A stretch of 64,000 nucleotides of DNA, taken from positions 6,412,645-6,476,644 of the forward strand of contig CM060126.1 in the NCBI GenBank assembly GCA_030522415.1, read 5' to 3'. The notes under the pieces were generated by a model. It was given only the letters and a program-made list of their open reading frames with translations, was not told the origin of the DNA and ran no database searches. This DNA is from Channallabes apus (lineage: Eukaryota; Chordata; Actinopteri; Siluriformes; Clariidae). How positions within the stretch are numbered: the first letter of the stretch is position 1; every line of letters begins with the position of its first letter. The position numbers and the translations under genes are program-made. Shown here in pieces: positions 11,773 through 23,579 of the stretch.

Positions 11773-14404
11773 GTGAGACCATCAGTTTTGCATTATTGCA
11801 GATCTACCTTACTGTCTTAACTGATCATATAAAGAAAACAGATAGAATAAATTAACCTGGGTATAGAACTATGATTGTATTACTATAGGGGTCATTTTCC
11901 TTTGGAAAAAAATGGAGACTAGCTCTGTGCTTTGTTTTCTTATAACCTACTTAATACTAACTTATAACTGTGACTTGATGTAGGACATATAAAACCCTTA
12001 CTAATTCTGTGACCACAATAAAAGTAAATACATCAAATCAATTAATTATCTACTGTATATGTTTAGCGGTAATGCAAGATTTGGCCAGCTTTTTCTGTTG
12101 TTTCCTATTGTACTGTAAGTCACACAACCTGCTTGTTACCAAGTTCTAAAGTAGAACAATTGGTTTGTGTGAAAGTCATAAGCATTTAGAGTCAGTTTGG
12201 ACTACTTTATGCATCAACCAACCCTTTGTACAAAGACACTAACATAACATTACTGCCAAATAAAGGCTTTATGTCCAATATTTCACATCACAAAAAAATA
12301 ATAAAATAAATAAAAATCCTATTCCGACATACTGCCAGGATATACAATGTATAGGAGTTGATGTACATAGATTAAGTGTCATTAGCCATGGCAGTTGCAT
12401 TTATGGAGATGAAGCAGCCAGTGGTCCACCTTCAGCTTCTTTAAGTCAACAATGAGTTTCTTAATCTTGCTAATGTTAAAATATTTCTGCAGACCGTCTC
12501 ATCACTTATCATACAGTAGCAGTGCGCATTTTAATTATGGAGGTTAGGTAAAACCTGATGACACGTGAAGTCAAGTTCACCAGGAAATGGTTCTGAACTG
12601 ATCAATTACTTAACTAGATGTAACAGACTTTGTTTAATCGCACACTCATAAGCGCGTTCAAAAAAAATGTTCAATGACATCTGGTGAATTTTGGAATTAA
12701 CTTCATTCGTGAAGTGCGTGGAATGAAGGTGTGAGATTGTGTTTATTAAATAGATTTCACTTGCACACTCCAAAGCGTTTATAAAAAATTTTGAGATGAA
12801 TTAATGAATTGATTTTTTTAGGCCGTTTTCCATTTAAATTCAATTCAAAGTAACATATCTGAACTGATCGCAATGGAACAAAGCCAATATGTAACCTCAA
12901 GCTGGGCCAAATCCACCTGTGAGAACCCATTCAAATTCGTTCAGTTGTTTTTACATGATGCGTGCATAAACAAACAGACAAACAAAAAATTTATTCAAAA
13001 TTTATGTACATCTTGATGTACAGACACCCCAATTTTACAGGTTTATTATATGTAATAAATAAATAAATAATAATGTACTGTATATACTTTACATGAAAGC
13101 TGAGGCTTGTTTTGCACACAGCAGCATTGTTTGTTCAAATCTTTATCAGTTAGTAAATTTAACATCTGTGACACAGATTCAGACATTTATCATCTATATA
13201 CTGTACTAGAATTATTTGAGCATTTGATCCATGACCCTGTATACAGGGTAAAGTGGTATAAGAGATGAGTGAGTGAATAAGAGTGAAGGTAGGTTCTTTA
13301 GATATTCTGCACCCATGCCCCACTTCCATGGACAACAATTGCTTGAGTAATTAATTGTACTCTAACTTTACAGCAAGTGAAAACTATGTAATGGCAGATA
13401 TTGTTTATTTACAGGACACATTAACTCTGAGTAATTTATGCATAAAATGTGGAGCGTTAGTCATGCATATGACAAGCACACCTACAGAGACTGTAATTTT
13501 TCCATCCTGTACATGTCCATACAGACAATAGGCCGAGTGCCAGTTTACCACTGCATTGCATAAGCTACATACTTAACAGGTTTAGCACACTTATGTAACA
13601 AAGTGAGGCTTATTACCATGTAGCAAATTATTAGAGTGCCATGTTATTAAAAATGTGCATTTCTTCATTCTTTGAAAACAAAAGGATGGGGAAGAAAATG
13701 AATGTAGGTTTATAGGTTACTCATATGGGGTTATGAGATTGCTATGGTTACTTGGCTAGGAAACAAGCACAGGAGACATCTCCACTTCTACCACAGGAAT
13801 CTACTGTATCCTATACAGTAGGTATAGGGTATATATATATATATATATCAGTATTGTACATAACTGGTCCTATAAGCTAGAGGTGGTATGATACATCTCC
13901 ACACATTAGTAAAGATTCTGTTCCCTTTAGCTATGTGAAGGATTCGTTCCAGCTGAGGGTTTGGAGCCCCGTGTGGTGATCAACCATGACCGTGTGATGT
14001 TTGTGGGCTCTAGTAAGGACAGTAATATCTCTGTCGTGCTGTCGAATGTCACCTTCGAGGATGAGGGCGAGTACATTTGCTTTGGCCGCAACCCCAAAGA
14101 GAAGAACCGAAACCACAGTGCCATATTCAACCTCATCGTTGTTGACCAGCGTAAGAATCTTTTTCAACTCTTCAGAATTATGTTTAATGTATGTGTTTTG
14201 TTAATGCAAATAGTGTTAATAATGCTTATACAATTGGATGCATTATTAATATTATTGTTGTTGTTTTAAATATTAACAATATAATATTATTAAATAATAA
14301 TATACACTAACAAATAATACATAATAATAATAATAATAATGTATTATTTGTAAGTGTATATTATTATTTAATAGTTTTATATTGTTAATATTTAAAACAA
14401 CAAC

Positions 14405-14437
<33 letters not shown>

Positions 14438-17400
14438 TATTATTATTATTATATCTTTGGTGCACTTTGTGCGCTTCTCATATAAACAGCAACAACAACC
14501 ATAATAATAATAATAATAATAATAATGTACACTGACAAATTATTATTATTATTATCATTATTATTATTATTATTATTATTGCTGTTGTTGTTTATATGAG
14601 AATAATTTCTTATTAAGACTAGGTAAGTGAAAAAATTAAAATGATGTATTTGTTGTATTATTCGATTTGATAATTGATGCACTTACCACAAGTACTACTG
14701 TATATGTACATTTAAAATTTACTTGAGAAACTTCTTTATCCTTTATCTTTAAATGACTGATAAACCTCACCAGTGGCATTTTTCATGATGCTGCATGCAT
14801 TAGCTGTTATAAAGTTTTTCTCTTATTTAATGCAGTTTTAGATACGCATTATTTTTTTTATTGTTTAATCAATTCTAATTTTAAATCTTTATCCTGCTCA
14901 GATACACACTTTATTATTATGTTTACATTTGCACCTTTTTTTTTTTTTTTTTTTTAATTTCAATTTCTATTTATAGATTATTTCTTTTCTTTTGTTTCTT
15001 GTTATTTGCACAAAGTAGGAGCGGTTCAGGATACATTTCACTGCGTGTTGTACTTGTATAACTATGCATGTGACAAATAAAGAATCTTGAATCTTGAATC
15101 TTGAAATTTAGTTGCATTTGGTTATGGTGGCAAAGTGGCATAGTGGTTAGCACTGTTGCCTCACATCTCCAGGGTCCAAGGTTGGTCTGGTCCGTGTGGA
15201 CGGAGTTTGCATGTTTGGTGGGTTTTCTCCGTTTACTCCGGTTTTCTTCCACAATCCAACGACATGCAGGTTAGGTTAACCGGCATTCCCAAATTGGCTA
15301 GTGTGTGTGTGTGGGTTAGTTTTAACCTAGTGTGATCCGACTTGAAATCTCCTGTACTGCATGCTGGACAGTACTGGAGATTTCAAATCTACATTGTACA
15401 GTATGCTGCTAGCACCAGATACAGTATCTAATGATTCTTTTGTTAAAGGATGCTGTTTCACCAACAGTAGCCCTTCACAAGATCAACCTAATATGTAATG
15501 AATAAATTTCACACTTAATACCCAAATAAAAACCTGCCTAAAGTCCAAGAGTGACAAAACAAACTATAATAATCTCCACCTCAACCCTTTCTGGTTCACA
15601 CTCTGACAATAAGTGACAACAACGTTACTGTACTTCCACTTAAAATGTACATTATTGACAGAACTTGATCCAGAGAGAATTGAGGTGGAGATTACTATTG
15701 TTTCATAGACAGAGAATTCAAACAGACTTGGTCCAGTGGATCTACTAGCAGGGGGCCAGTAGGTGCCAGGGGCGGACTGGCCATCTGGAGTACCGGGATC
15801 AATCACAATCAAACTGAACAGGTAAGATGGAATAAAATCAGTAGCAGCATTAACTCGTGCTAGTAATTATTATGGTAGTCAATATTAATTCAAAAATAAT
15901 GTTTCTCAGCCTTATTTCGAATTAATATTGACTACCATAATAATTAAAATAATTAACTATTTTACTAGCGTGAGCTAATGCTGCTACTGATTTTATTTCA
16001 GCTCACCTGTTCACTTTTATTGCCATTCTTTGTATCATATTGTCTTTATAGATTTATATGTAGTTTGACAGATGAGGTTAGACAGGAGTCTCCATGGACT
16101 ATGATGTTTGCAGATGACATTGTGCTTTGTAGCGAGAGCAGGGAACAGGTGGAGGAAAATTTGGAGAGGTGGAGGTACGCTCTGGAAAGCAGAGGAATGA
16201 AGGTTAGCCGCAGCAAGACGGAATACATGTGTGTGAATGAGAGGAACCCAAGAGGAACGGTGAGGATACAGGGAGCAGAGGTAAAGAAGGTGCAGGACTT
16301 TAAGTACTTAGGGTCAACGGTCCAGAGCAGTGGAGAGTGTGGAAAGGAGGTGAAGAGACGAGTACAGGCAGGTTGGAATGGGTGGAGAAAAGTGTCAGGT
16401 GTGTTGTGTGATAAAAGAGTATCGGCGAGAATGAAAGGAAAGGTGTACAGGACAGTGGTGAGACCAGCGATGCTCTACGGCTTAGAGACAGTGGCACTGA
16501 AGAAAAGACAGGAGGCAGAGCTGGAGGTAGCTGAGCTGAAGATGTTGAGGTTCTCCTTGGGAGTGACAAGGAGGGATAGGATCATGAATGAGTTCATCAG
16601 TGGGACAACCCATGTTAGATGTTTTGGAGATAAAGTCAGAGAGGCCAGATTGAGGTGGTTTGGACATGTTCAGAGGAGAGATTGTGAATATATCGGTAGA
16701 AGGATGCTGAGGTTGGAACTGCCAGGCAGGAGGTCTAGAGGAAGACCAAAGAGGAGATTTATGGATGCAGTGAGAGAGGACATGATGTTAGTTGGTGTGA
16801 GAGAAGAGGATGCAGAGGATAGGGTTAGATGGAGGCAGATGATTCGCTGTGGCGACCCCTGAAAGGGAACAGCCGAAAGACAAAGAAGAAGATGATGTAG
16901 TTTGTCTTGATGTTCTTTCCACTGTTTCTTTGTTTTACTAATATGACCCAATATATGTTCAGTGATGGTTCAAATAATATGTTTAAATAGCATTGATTTC
17001 CGTATTGTGTTATATTTTTATACTAGTAACTGGTGTTAAAAATGTATCTCTACATTGATGAGCCAATGTATTATTTTGTGGGCTGCTGTGGGCCAGAAAG
17101 TCCAGGGCCACTTTTTGGTCCGAGTCCGCCCCTGGTAGGTGCTATATACATACAGTAAAACTGAAATTAGGTGATTGCACTGATGGACATCTTCCAATTA
17201 CGAAGAGAACGCAGCATGATTTGTTTTTCATATGCTTCATTAAAATTCCTTAACCAATGACTGCACCTATGCTACTCAACAATGGCTGTTTTTCCAATTC
17301 TTGATTCATTTCAGTAAAATATATGTTTTAGATGATTACGGCTTACATTTCATGAAAATCAAATGTCCAGTATCTCAGAATAATAGAATATTTCCTAAGA

Positions 17401-20400
17401 TTATGCTGACACTACTTGGCATTGCACTGAATATTTATTCACGGTTAATGCAATTAGGAAGATAATAGTGTATTGCACTCAAGTCCATAATATGTGGAAC
17501 AGCTGTTGACCATAGTGGTGCATTACAGAGTAATGTGTGGTGATGTTATGTTGGGGGCAGTGATGCATAGATACCCTGCTATGTAATCGAATAGTCCTGG
17601 GAACGATGAAGTTCTGCATGGACCTAAAGGATCCTATAACAGATGTCTTGTGGAGTCATACCCAGAGGGGTCAGAGTTGCCCCGAAGCACAAGGGGAACC
17701 TACACTACACTATATTGGGCTTAATGTTTTGCATTGTAGGTATTTAACAGATTTCTGCTACTATACATTAATGTAAGCTCTGTAAAGTTCTTCCATCATT
17801 GGAAGCTGCACTCTGCTGATTCTCTGAGCTTTGTCCGTCTCGGAACCAATGGAACCACTGTACGTGTTGCACTGGGTTGAAGCATGCTTTCTTCAGCTTT
17901 TTAAGAAATTGGGCTTCCCTTTTGGCCATTGATGGTGTGGCCATGAGAGTTACTAAGGTGGGCCCCAAGGAATTTAAATCAGTTAACCACCTCAACCATT
18001 TATTAGGAGGGTTTGATTTTTTTTTTATAAATAATTTTTTTTGGGTTTTCCAATTTTCTCCCCAATATTAGTCGTAGCCAATTCCTCCCCGTCACTAGGG
18101 GGCTCCCACATTAAGGCTACCACTACCACTCATTCGGGAGGGCCGGAGACTATCACGTGTTTCCTCCGAACCGTGTGACGTCAGCCGACCACATCTTTTC
18201 GAACTGCTTCCTCACGCACCATTAGGGGCGGAATAACACACTCGGAGGAAAGCGCTAGCCGCTCCTTCCGCGTGCGCGAGCTCACAGACGCCCCTGATTG
18301 GCTGTAGAGCCGTGATTAATGTGGGAGCGCAAGTACCTCTCATCCCTCCCCCCTGAGAGAGCTCGGCCAATCAGCTCTCTCTGTGCCTCCGGCTGTGAGA
18401 GGAAAACAGCATCACCCGGGGTTCGATTAGGAGGGGTTTAAGAGAATTTCAATTCATGTACTTCATGGACAGAATATTAATGTAAAAACAAGTATATACG
18501 TGTATAAATCCAATAATCCAATTAATTCATCTTCTCCGCCACTTATCATGTACAGTATACAGGGTTACAGGGGCCTGGAGCCTATCCTATACCGAGGCGG
18601 GGTACACCCTGAACAGGGTGTCAATTCAACGCAGCATACTTCACACACACACACACACACTTTGGGCAATTTGGGAATGCCAGTTAACCTAATATGCATG
18701 TTTTTGGCTTGTGTAAGCTATATTGTAACTGTGCAGCTGCTTCGACAGTATAATATTTATCTTCTTCTACCGCCAGCATTGTGAAAAAGTAACAATAATT
18801 ACGTTTTTCTTTGTTACGTTGTCCAACAGTTAAGCAAGTGGACAACACATTGACAAAAATCATTGTGTCTGCAATCGGAGGGCTTATCGGCTTGATCATC
18901 ATCGTCATGGTAATAAAAGCAGTTGTCGTCCATTTTCTCAACAAGAACCAAGAGAAAAAGTAAGTCAGATTTGTTCATTCAAAATTCTTGTGTGAAATGT
19001 GTGAAAATGATTCGTCATGCTCTATGAAGCATTTTTTCACAGTTTGAGTCCTGGATATGCCTGTGGCGTCAGGGAAGAATAAGATAACTGTGTGATCCAG
19101 AACATTCTACAGCTGTCAACATTTCACCAAGTGATCTCTATTCATGAGGTTTTTTTTATCACCACTATTTTACAGGTTTTAATAATGTGTTTGATGGTTC
19201 CTTACCCAATTCCATTCATTTAAAATCTCCTTAATTGTTCTAATTTCTTGATGCATGCCAGAATATTTGACTGGGAGCATGGACACTCATGAGCACTGAA
19301 ACCTTACTACAGTATAATAGCCAGCATTAACCTTTTCAGCAGTGTGCACTACAGTAGGCCTTCATAAACAATTATTTTAACAGTTAATTACTGTAGCAAG
19401 TCTTTAAACCCTAATTCATACAACGGGTAGTTGTATGATATACCTGTGTTTCAGAAGGGTCAAATGTTGCTCTGCATCAAGCAGAAAACTAATAAGAACA
19501 TTGTTGACGTTGTAGAGAACACTGGTGAACCCTCACGTTTATGGAAGAAATGTGGTCAAAAAATCATGAACGATAATGAACAGAGGTAACTTACTGTATA
19601 AATGCATGGCTTTGCAGTGAAGTTGCACTGAAAAAAAAATACGACAGTAGAAATCACAAGCTGTCAATAACAGTCCTGCACCTCCTCTACAGTACCTCTG
19701 CTCCCTGTAGCCTCATCGTTCCACTTGGGTCCTTCACATTCACACACATGCATTCTGACAGAAATATGACTGACATTCCTGGTAGAAATATGATTATACT
19801 GTGATCAAAGCTAAAGGTGGTCCAATGAAAGAATGGGCAACTTTTTTTCTTTTTGCCCAGGCAGTGTACTGTATACAGTATGCAGTAGATATGAATAGAG
19901 TGTTTATAGTAGATTACCTTTCTTAAATAAATAACATAAATAACTCTTCTTTGTCTTTCGGCTGTTCCCTTTCAGGGGTCACCACAGCAAATCATCTGCC
20001 TCCGTCTAACCCTATCCTCAGCATCATCTTCTCTTACACCAACTAACTTCATGTCCTCTCTCACTGCATCCATAAATCTCTTCTTTGGTCTTCCTCTAGA
20101 CGTCCTGCCGGCAGTTCCAACCTCAGCATCCTTCTACCGATATGCTCACAGTCTCTCCTCTGAACAAACCACCTCAATCTGGCCTCTCTGACTTTATACC
20201 CAAAACATCTAACATGGGTTGTCCCTCTGATGCTCCCAAAGAGAACCTCAATATCTTCAGCTCTGCTACCTCCAACTCTGCCTCCTGTCTTTTCTTCAGT
20301 CTCTAAGCCATAGAGCATCGCTGATCTCACCACTGTCTTGTTCACTTTTCCTTCCATTCTTGCTGATACTCTTTTATCACATAAACCTGACACTTTTCTC

Positions 20401-21171
20401 CACCCATTCCAACCTACCTGCACCCGTCTCTTCACCTCCTTTCCTCACTCTCCGTTGCTCTGGACCGTTACTTAAAGTCCTGAACCTTCTTTACCTCTGC
20501 TCCCTGTAGCCTCACCGTTCCACTTGGGTCCCTCTCATTCACACACATGTACAGTATTCTTAGTCTTGTTACGGCTAACCTTCATTCCTCCGGAGCATAC
20601 CCCCACCCCTCGAGATTTTTCTCCATCTGTTCCCTGAAAGCACAATGTCATCTGCAAACATCATGTCTGTCTAACCTCATCTGTCATCCTGTCCATCACC
20701 AGAGCAAACAAGAAGGGACTCGGAGCCGATCCTTGATGCTATAAAAATAACATACAGTAACTTATATATAATTTCACATTGTCAAAAGCTATAATCCAGT
20801 CCTAGACTTGAGTGTAAGTGGTAATTTACCTTACGCTGCAGGTTTAAGAGGGAACAGTGTGTTATTTGGCAAGGAACAAAAAAAATAAAATAAAAAATAA
20901 AAAAGACTCAATCCCACTAGTGGTATAAGAGCAGACCTGCTAGTCAGTGTGTTGGCAAATTGCCTACTGTTAAATAACAAAATTAAGTAGGACAAGTCCC
21001 AGTTACATATAAATGTGCATGCAGATGACAGAATTGTTTGTTATAAAATGTAAAAGAGCTAAATTAGAGAGACATAAATATTTTGACATCTCAGCAGTGG
21101 CTAGAATTTTAACAAAATGCGATCAAAGGATAGAATACAATCTCCTTCTGTGATTAATCAGTTTATGTATT

Positions 21172-21206
<35 letters not shown>

Positions 21207-21893
21207 TCATCAGCCAGTTACTTATTTAATTATTCTTCAGCAATAGCTTTTACCTTGTCAAAGTCATAGTGGATATGGAGCTTACAATATACTCTGGGCA
21301 TGAATTGGAATATGTGTACTGTATACAGAATGTTTCTCCTGTGATTATTCTAGAAACTTAAAGTAAACTTCTTATTAAGTATAATAAATAATAAATAAAT
21401 AAATAAATAGATATATAATTTATTGATGGCACAAATGCATCACTTATGATGTTGCATACAGTAGTATGTTTGTATAGATTAAGAGTTTCCCTACCAACAT
21501 GCACAGTTAGAATGACCCATGTCAGTTAATGTAAAAGTGATGCCCATTGTTGCATTACTTTCAGTACGGACCTTGTATTATATCAGCAGCCACTTTAAAT
21601 GACTTTGTAAAATTGCCTCTTACAGCCTCCTTACAGAAGCACCGCCCTTTTCAGCACTACAGTACATGGATTCTTTTACTGGACTTTTTGTGCCTACTTT
21701 TAGTTCTAACTGCAGTTACTTTCTGGATTTGTTTATTCTCACATAATATAAAGTACAAACTCACAAATACTTGTTCTTTCTTTTTTTCTCTCTTCATTGC
21801 AGTAAAGAGTGCCTCGTGAGTTCAGGAAATGACAACACAGAAAACGGCCTTTCAGGATCCAAAGCAGACAACAAAGCATCACCAAAGGCATAG
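11609..21893 (+). CDS. scn4b: Voltage-gated sodium channel beta-4 subunit (four coding exons; exon 1 not found)
   Basis: Accessory subunit of Nav channels: a single-pass membrane protein with one extracellular V-type Ig domain that modulates gating and adhesion. The exons are 11609-11772, 13931-14150, 18830-18959 and 21803-21893, all with AG/GT borders and compatible phases, giving about 168 residues of mature protein plus the end of the signal peptide. Diagnostic features are LEISVGK at the mature N-terminus, LLPCTYSSC with the Ig Cys and the extra Cys known in beta-4 to bridge to the channel, GEYICFGRNPKEKN, VDNTLT before a hydrophobic membrane helix, and the C-terminal ECLVSSGNDNTENGL, which closely matches mammalian SCN4B. 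Exon 1 (start and most of the signal peptide) must lie upstream in phase 1 but was not recognised. Introns are full of hAT, RTE and SINE insertions. Polyadenylation signals lie at 22275 and 22419. Confidence 0.93.
11773..13930 (+). other. scn4b intron: little recognisable
   Basis: Contains a 3' SINE scrap at about 13228-13276 (GACCCTGTATACAGGGTAAAG), a (TA)n tract at 13830-13848 and otherwise unassigned AT-rich DNA. Confidence 0.6.
13931..14150 (+). CDS. scn4b: scn4b coding exon 3 (second half of Ig domain)
   Basis: Acceptor TTCCCTTTAG, then LCEGFVPAEG. The exon has VMFVGSSKDSNISVVLSNVT with N-linked sites (NISV, NVTF), the V-set signature EDEGEYIC with the second Ig cysteine, and RNPKEKNRNHSAIFNLIVVD. 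The donor CCAGC|GTAAGA follows 14150 in phase 1. A - strand open frame over the same bases is a shadow. Confidence 0.93.
14251..14412. repeat. Long AT-rich palindrome (about 70-bp arms)
   Basis: The arm 14251-14322 pairs with 14340-14412 almost throughout (TTGTTGTTGTTTTAAATATT against AATATTTAAAACAACAACAA), with an AAT-array loop. It can form a long hairpin or cruciform 100 bp inside the intron after exon 3. Confidence 0.85.
14476..14601. repeat. Second palindrome with AAT/ATT arrays
   Basis: The arms CATATAAACAGCAACAACAA (from about 14479) and TTGTTGTTTATATG (to about 14599) flank facing AAT and ATT arrays, so the whole unit folds back. It resembles the neighbour at 14251. Confidence 0.8.
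15020..15107 (+). mobile_element. L2-type LINE 3' tail
   Basis: TTTCACTGCGTGTTGTACTT and GTGACAAATAAAG, then (AATCTTG)n repeats, the characteristic 3' terminus of fish L2-like LINEs. Only the tail is present. Confidence 0.7.
15124..15330 (+). mobile_element. Mermaid-like SINE, 3'-truncated
   Basis: The head reads GGTGGCAAAGTGGCATAGTG and TTAGCACTGTTGCCTCACATC; the body runs to AAATTGGCTAGTGTGTG. The 3' half is missing. Confidence 0.8.
15331..15758. other. scn4b intron, nothing recognised
   Basis: Unassigned sequence between a SINE fragment and the composite hAT element. Confidence 0.5.
15816..16012. repeat. Foldback inside the hAT element
   Basis: The left arm contains GAACAGGTAAGATGGAATAA and GGTAGTCAATATTAATTC; the right arm contains GAATTAATATTGACTACC and TTATTTCAGCTCACCTGTTC. 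The arms are about 76 and 94 nt around a 27-nt spacer. Confidence 0.88.
16068..16894 (+). pseudogene. 5'-truncated RTE-clade LINE: C-terminal part of reverse transcriptase
   Basis: The frame to 16862 starts inside the RT: SPWTMMFADDIVLCSESREQ contains the catalytic FADD motif, followed by KVQDFKYLGS, LYGLETVALKKRQEAELEVA and LRWFGHVQRR, the usual C-terminal layout of RTE elements in fish. The 3' end (GTGGCGACCCCTGAAAGGGA, AACAGCCGAAAGACAAAGAA, then GAAGATGATG) matches the RTE terminus. It is flanked by the direct repeat ATGTAGTTTG at 16058-16067 and 16895-16904. The 5' two thirds, including endonuclease, are absent, so it is dead on arrival though its frame is still open. The apparent start at 15978 is foldback sequence upstream of the insertion. 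Confidence 0.88.
17143..18050. other. scn4b intron, nothing recognised
   Basis: No repeat family or coding motif identified. Confidence 0.5.
18055..18440. repeat. GC-rich dispersed repeat, copy 1
   Basis: Shares blocks with 56600-56860 (CCAATTCCTCCCCGTCACTA, GGGGGCTCCCACATTAAGGC, ACGCCCCTGATTGGCTGTAG). Internal inverted words GCTCCCACATTAA (near 18103) and TTAATGTGGGAGC (near 18317) could form a stem. It has a CRE-like TGACGTCA near 18177 and a box B-like GGGTTCGATTAGG near 18419. Unusually CpG-rich for the window. Family not recognised. Confidence 0.7.
18525..18720 (-). mobile_element. Mermaid-like SINE fragment, reverse orientation
   Basis: Blocks GGGGCCTGGAGCCTATCC, GAACAGGGTGTCAATTC and TTTGGGCAATTTGGGAATGC identify the SINE 3' half; the tRNA head is missing. 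Confidence 0.8.
18830..18959 (+). CDS. scn4b: scn4b coding exon 4 (transmembrane helix)
   Basis: Acceptor TTGTCCAACAG; completes a Leu codon and reads KQVDNTLTKIIVSAIGGLIG, then LIIIVMVIKAVVVHF, one membrane helix followed by a basic NKNQEK stop-transfer. The mammalian beta-4 tail after the helix is the segment linked to open-channel block. The donor GAAAAA|GTAAGT leaves phase 2. The exon sits between oppositely oriented RTE LINE copies. Confidence 0.92.
18960..19937. other. scn4b intron, nothing recognised
   Basis: No repeat or coding element identified. Confidence 0.5.
19938..20743 (-). pseudogene. RTE-clade LINE fragment, reverse orientation, frame broken
   Basis: The - strand matches the copy at 16068-16894: the 3' end is at about 19950 (TTCGGCTGTTCCCTTTCAGG on the + strand). 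The frame 20061-20435 has KRRVQVGWNGWRKVSG, CDKRVSARMEGKV and ARLRWFVQRRDC. A more 5' RT block (GIKDRLRVPSCL-like reading, then FADD region) lies near 20740. Several small deletions and stops break the frame, so it is older than the + strand copy. Confidence 0.82.
21171..21206. repeat. (AATC)n microsatellite
   Basis: Nine tandem AATC units. Confidence 0.9.
21803..21893 (+). CDS. scn4b: scn4b last coding exon (cytoplasmic tail)
   Basis: Acceptor TCTTCATTGCAG, then completion of an Asn codon and KECLVSSGNDNTENGLSGSK, ending SPKA and TAG at 21891-21893. This tail is the most conserved part of beta-4 against mammals and settles the paralogue as beta-4 rather than beta-2. The 3' UTR runs on to AATAAA at 22275 or 22419. 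Confidence 0.93.
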
Positions 21894-22274
21894 AAATCAA
21901 GTGTATGTGCAGAAATAGGCCAATGTATGGATGTTGTGGATATATAATTAATGTTATAAATATGGACTGTTTTATCTTTATGGAAATGTTAATATGAAAA
22001 ATTATATATACAAGAAAACTGCTCAATATATTTTAGAAACATTTAGTCTGATTTGTGGGCTGGACACTTTTTGACAATGCTTGGTTTGCAAGGGGCTTAA
22101 ATATACTGTACTGTCTTAGGCACATGCAAGGCCTGGAAAGCAAAACTGTAAATCTGAACTATTTCAGTACAGTCTAAAAAAAAAAGGCTCAGAAGTCATA
22201 AAATTGCCATAAATATACTCAGTATTGAAAAACTAGTCAGTGGAGCAGTCTTTGGGACTGAAACTCCTGGTACC

Positions 22275-22280
22275 AATAAA
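22275..22280 (+). terminator. Polyadenylation signal of scn4b (AATAAA)
   Basis: First canonical hexamer after the stop codon, giving a 3' UTR of roughly 400 nt; a second hexamer lies at 22419. Confidence 0.5.
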
Positions 22281-22449
22281 CCAGTTATTTATTTTGAATA
22301 ATTAAAATTTTCAACAACATTTCAAATTATCCCCCCTGCAGAAATTTTAATATTGTAATGTAAACAGCATGTGCACTATGTTATGGATAAAATGTTAACC
22401 ATAACTGCAAGCATAAAAAATAAATGCATCCCAGATATTAAGCACCTTA

Positions 22450-23531
22450 ACTAAGAAGTATCCAGCCCAGAATCAGAAACATTTTATTTGCAATCACATG
22501 TCCTGGAGGTCCAGTACTCTTTTAGTTAGTTGCCTTCTCTATTCCAGCACATGCAAGTTTCCCAATTAAGAATTTGTTAGAAAAGAGAAACTATTTTACG
22601 TACTGTGGCCTTCCAGGGCAGTTTAAGTGTAATATTCATATTTAGCAAAAACACATGTGCCTGCTAATGATTTCAACTTTTCCTGCTTTTTAGGTAGTCT
22701 TTACCTGCTATGAAAACTTATCAGCTATAAAAGGGGGGAAGAAGAAACTTCTTATAAAATAAGTTCCTTAGTACATTAAGACAATCCCACCCCTTTAAGG
22801 AAAAGAAAGTTTCTTCCCTGCTGAAAATGAATGATTCTTTGTTATGCTGCTTTTATCAAGTTAACCAATGCAAAAAAAAGCATGTAAATGATTCATATAT
22901 GTGCACTTACCGGCTTACCGCTCCACTCGGATAATACGCAGTTAGAATCAAGATGAGGGCCTTTTACAATATGAGTGATGTAAATCTGGGATTAGGATGA
23001 AGTAGAAAAAACATATATATTTATATATATAAAATAATGAGAGAGAGAGAGAGAGAGATACGACAAAGTAAAAAATATATATACAGTAATACAATGAAAA
23101 ATGAAAATCCTTATAATTACAAATATAGTAGGATTTATTATATTCACTATGAGCTAAATGACCAGAATAGAAACATCAATGAATGAGACTAGTGTAAATA
23201 AAAGGTGCATTAGGTTACTGTACATATTACTGTAAGTTATATAAATACATATTACTTTGCAAGACATGCTGAATGTCAGAAATAACTATTTAGAGACTGA
23301 AATTATAATATAATGAGACCTTTTTTTTCCCAGTAACTTCATTGTATCATACAAATACATACTGCACACTCCTCTCTCTCTCCTTTGCTCTCTAATTCTC
23401 TCATGGTTTACAAATATGTAAAGAGACAGATATCTATACAGTACGTCTTCCATTAGAGTCGACTCTTAGACTTCAGGGGCTCTGGCGATCTCAGTTGTTC
23501 GGAATTCTTTCAACAGAGCAGTTTTGCGTGT

Positions 23532-23579
<48 letters not shown>

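Larger units (their letters stand above)
15767..17134. mobile_element. Non-autonomous hAT element carrying a nested RTE LINE
   Basis: Ends CAGGGGCGGACTGG (left) and its inverse GAGTCCGCCCCTG (right) are flanked by the perfect 8-bp duplication GTAGGTGC at 15759-15766 and 17135-17142, which defines a hAT-type insertion. Inside, 15816-15891 and 15919-16012 form a long foldback. An RTE LINE fragment at 16068-16894 is inserted beside it. Without the LINE the element would be about 530 bp. No hAT transposase is seen. Confidence 0.88.

Noticed and set aside
15978..16067. Extension of the RTE frame to an upstream ATG
   Set aside because: These codons belong to the hAT foldback; the LINE starts after the target duplication at 16067.
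16300..16951. Several - strand open frames over the RTE fragment
   Set aside because: Shadows of the RT frame; no domains.
18684..18944. - strand frame over the scn4b membrane exon
   Set aside because: Antisense to a well-supported exon with splice sites.
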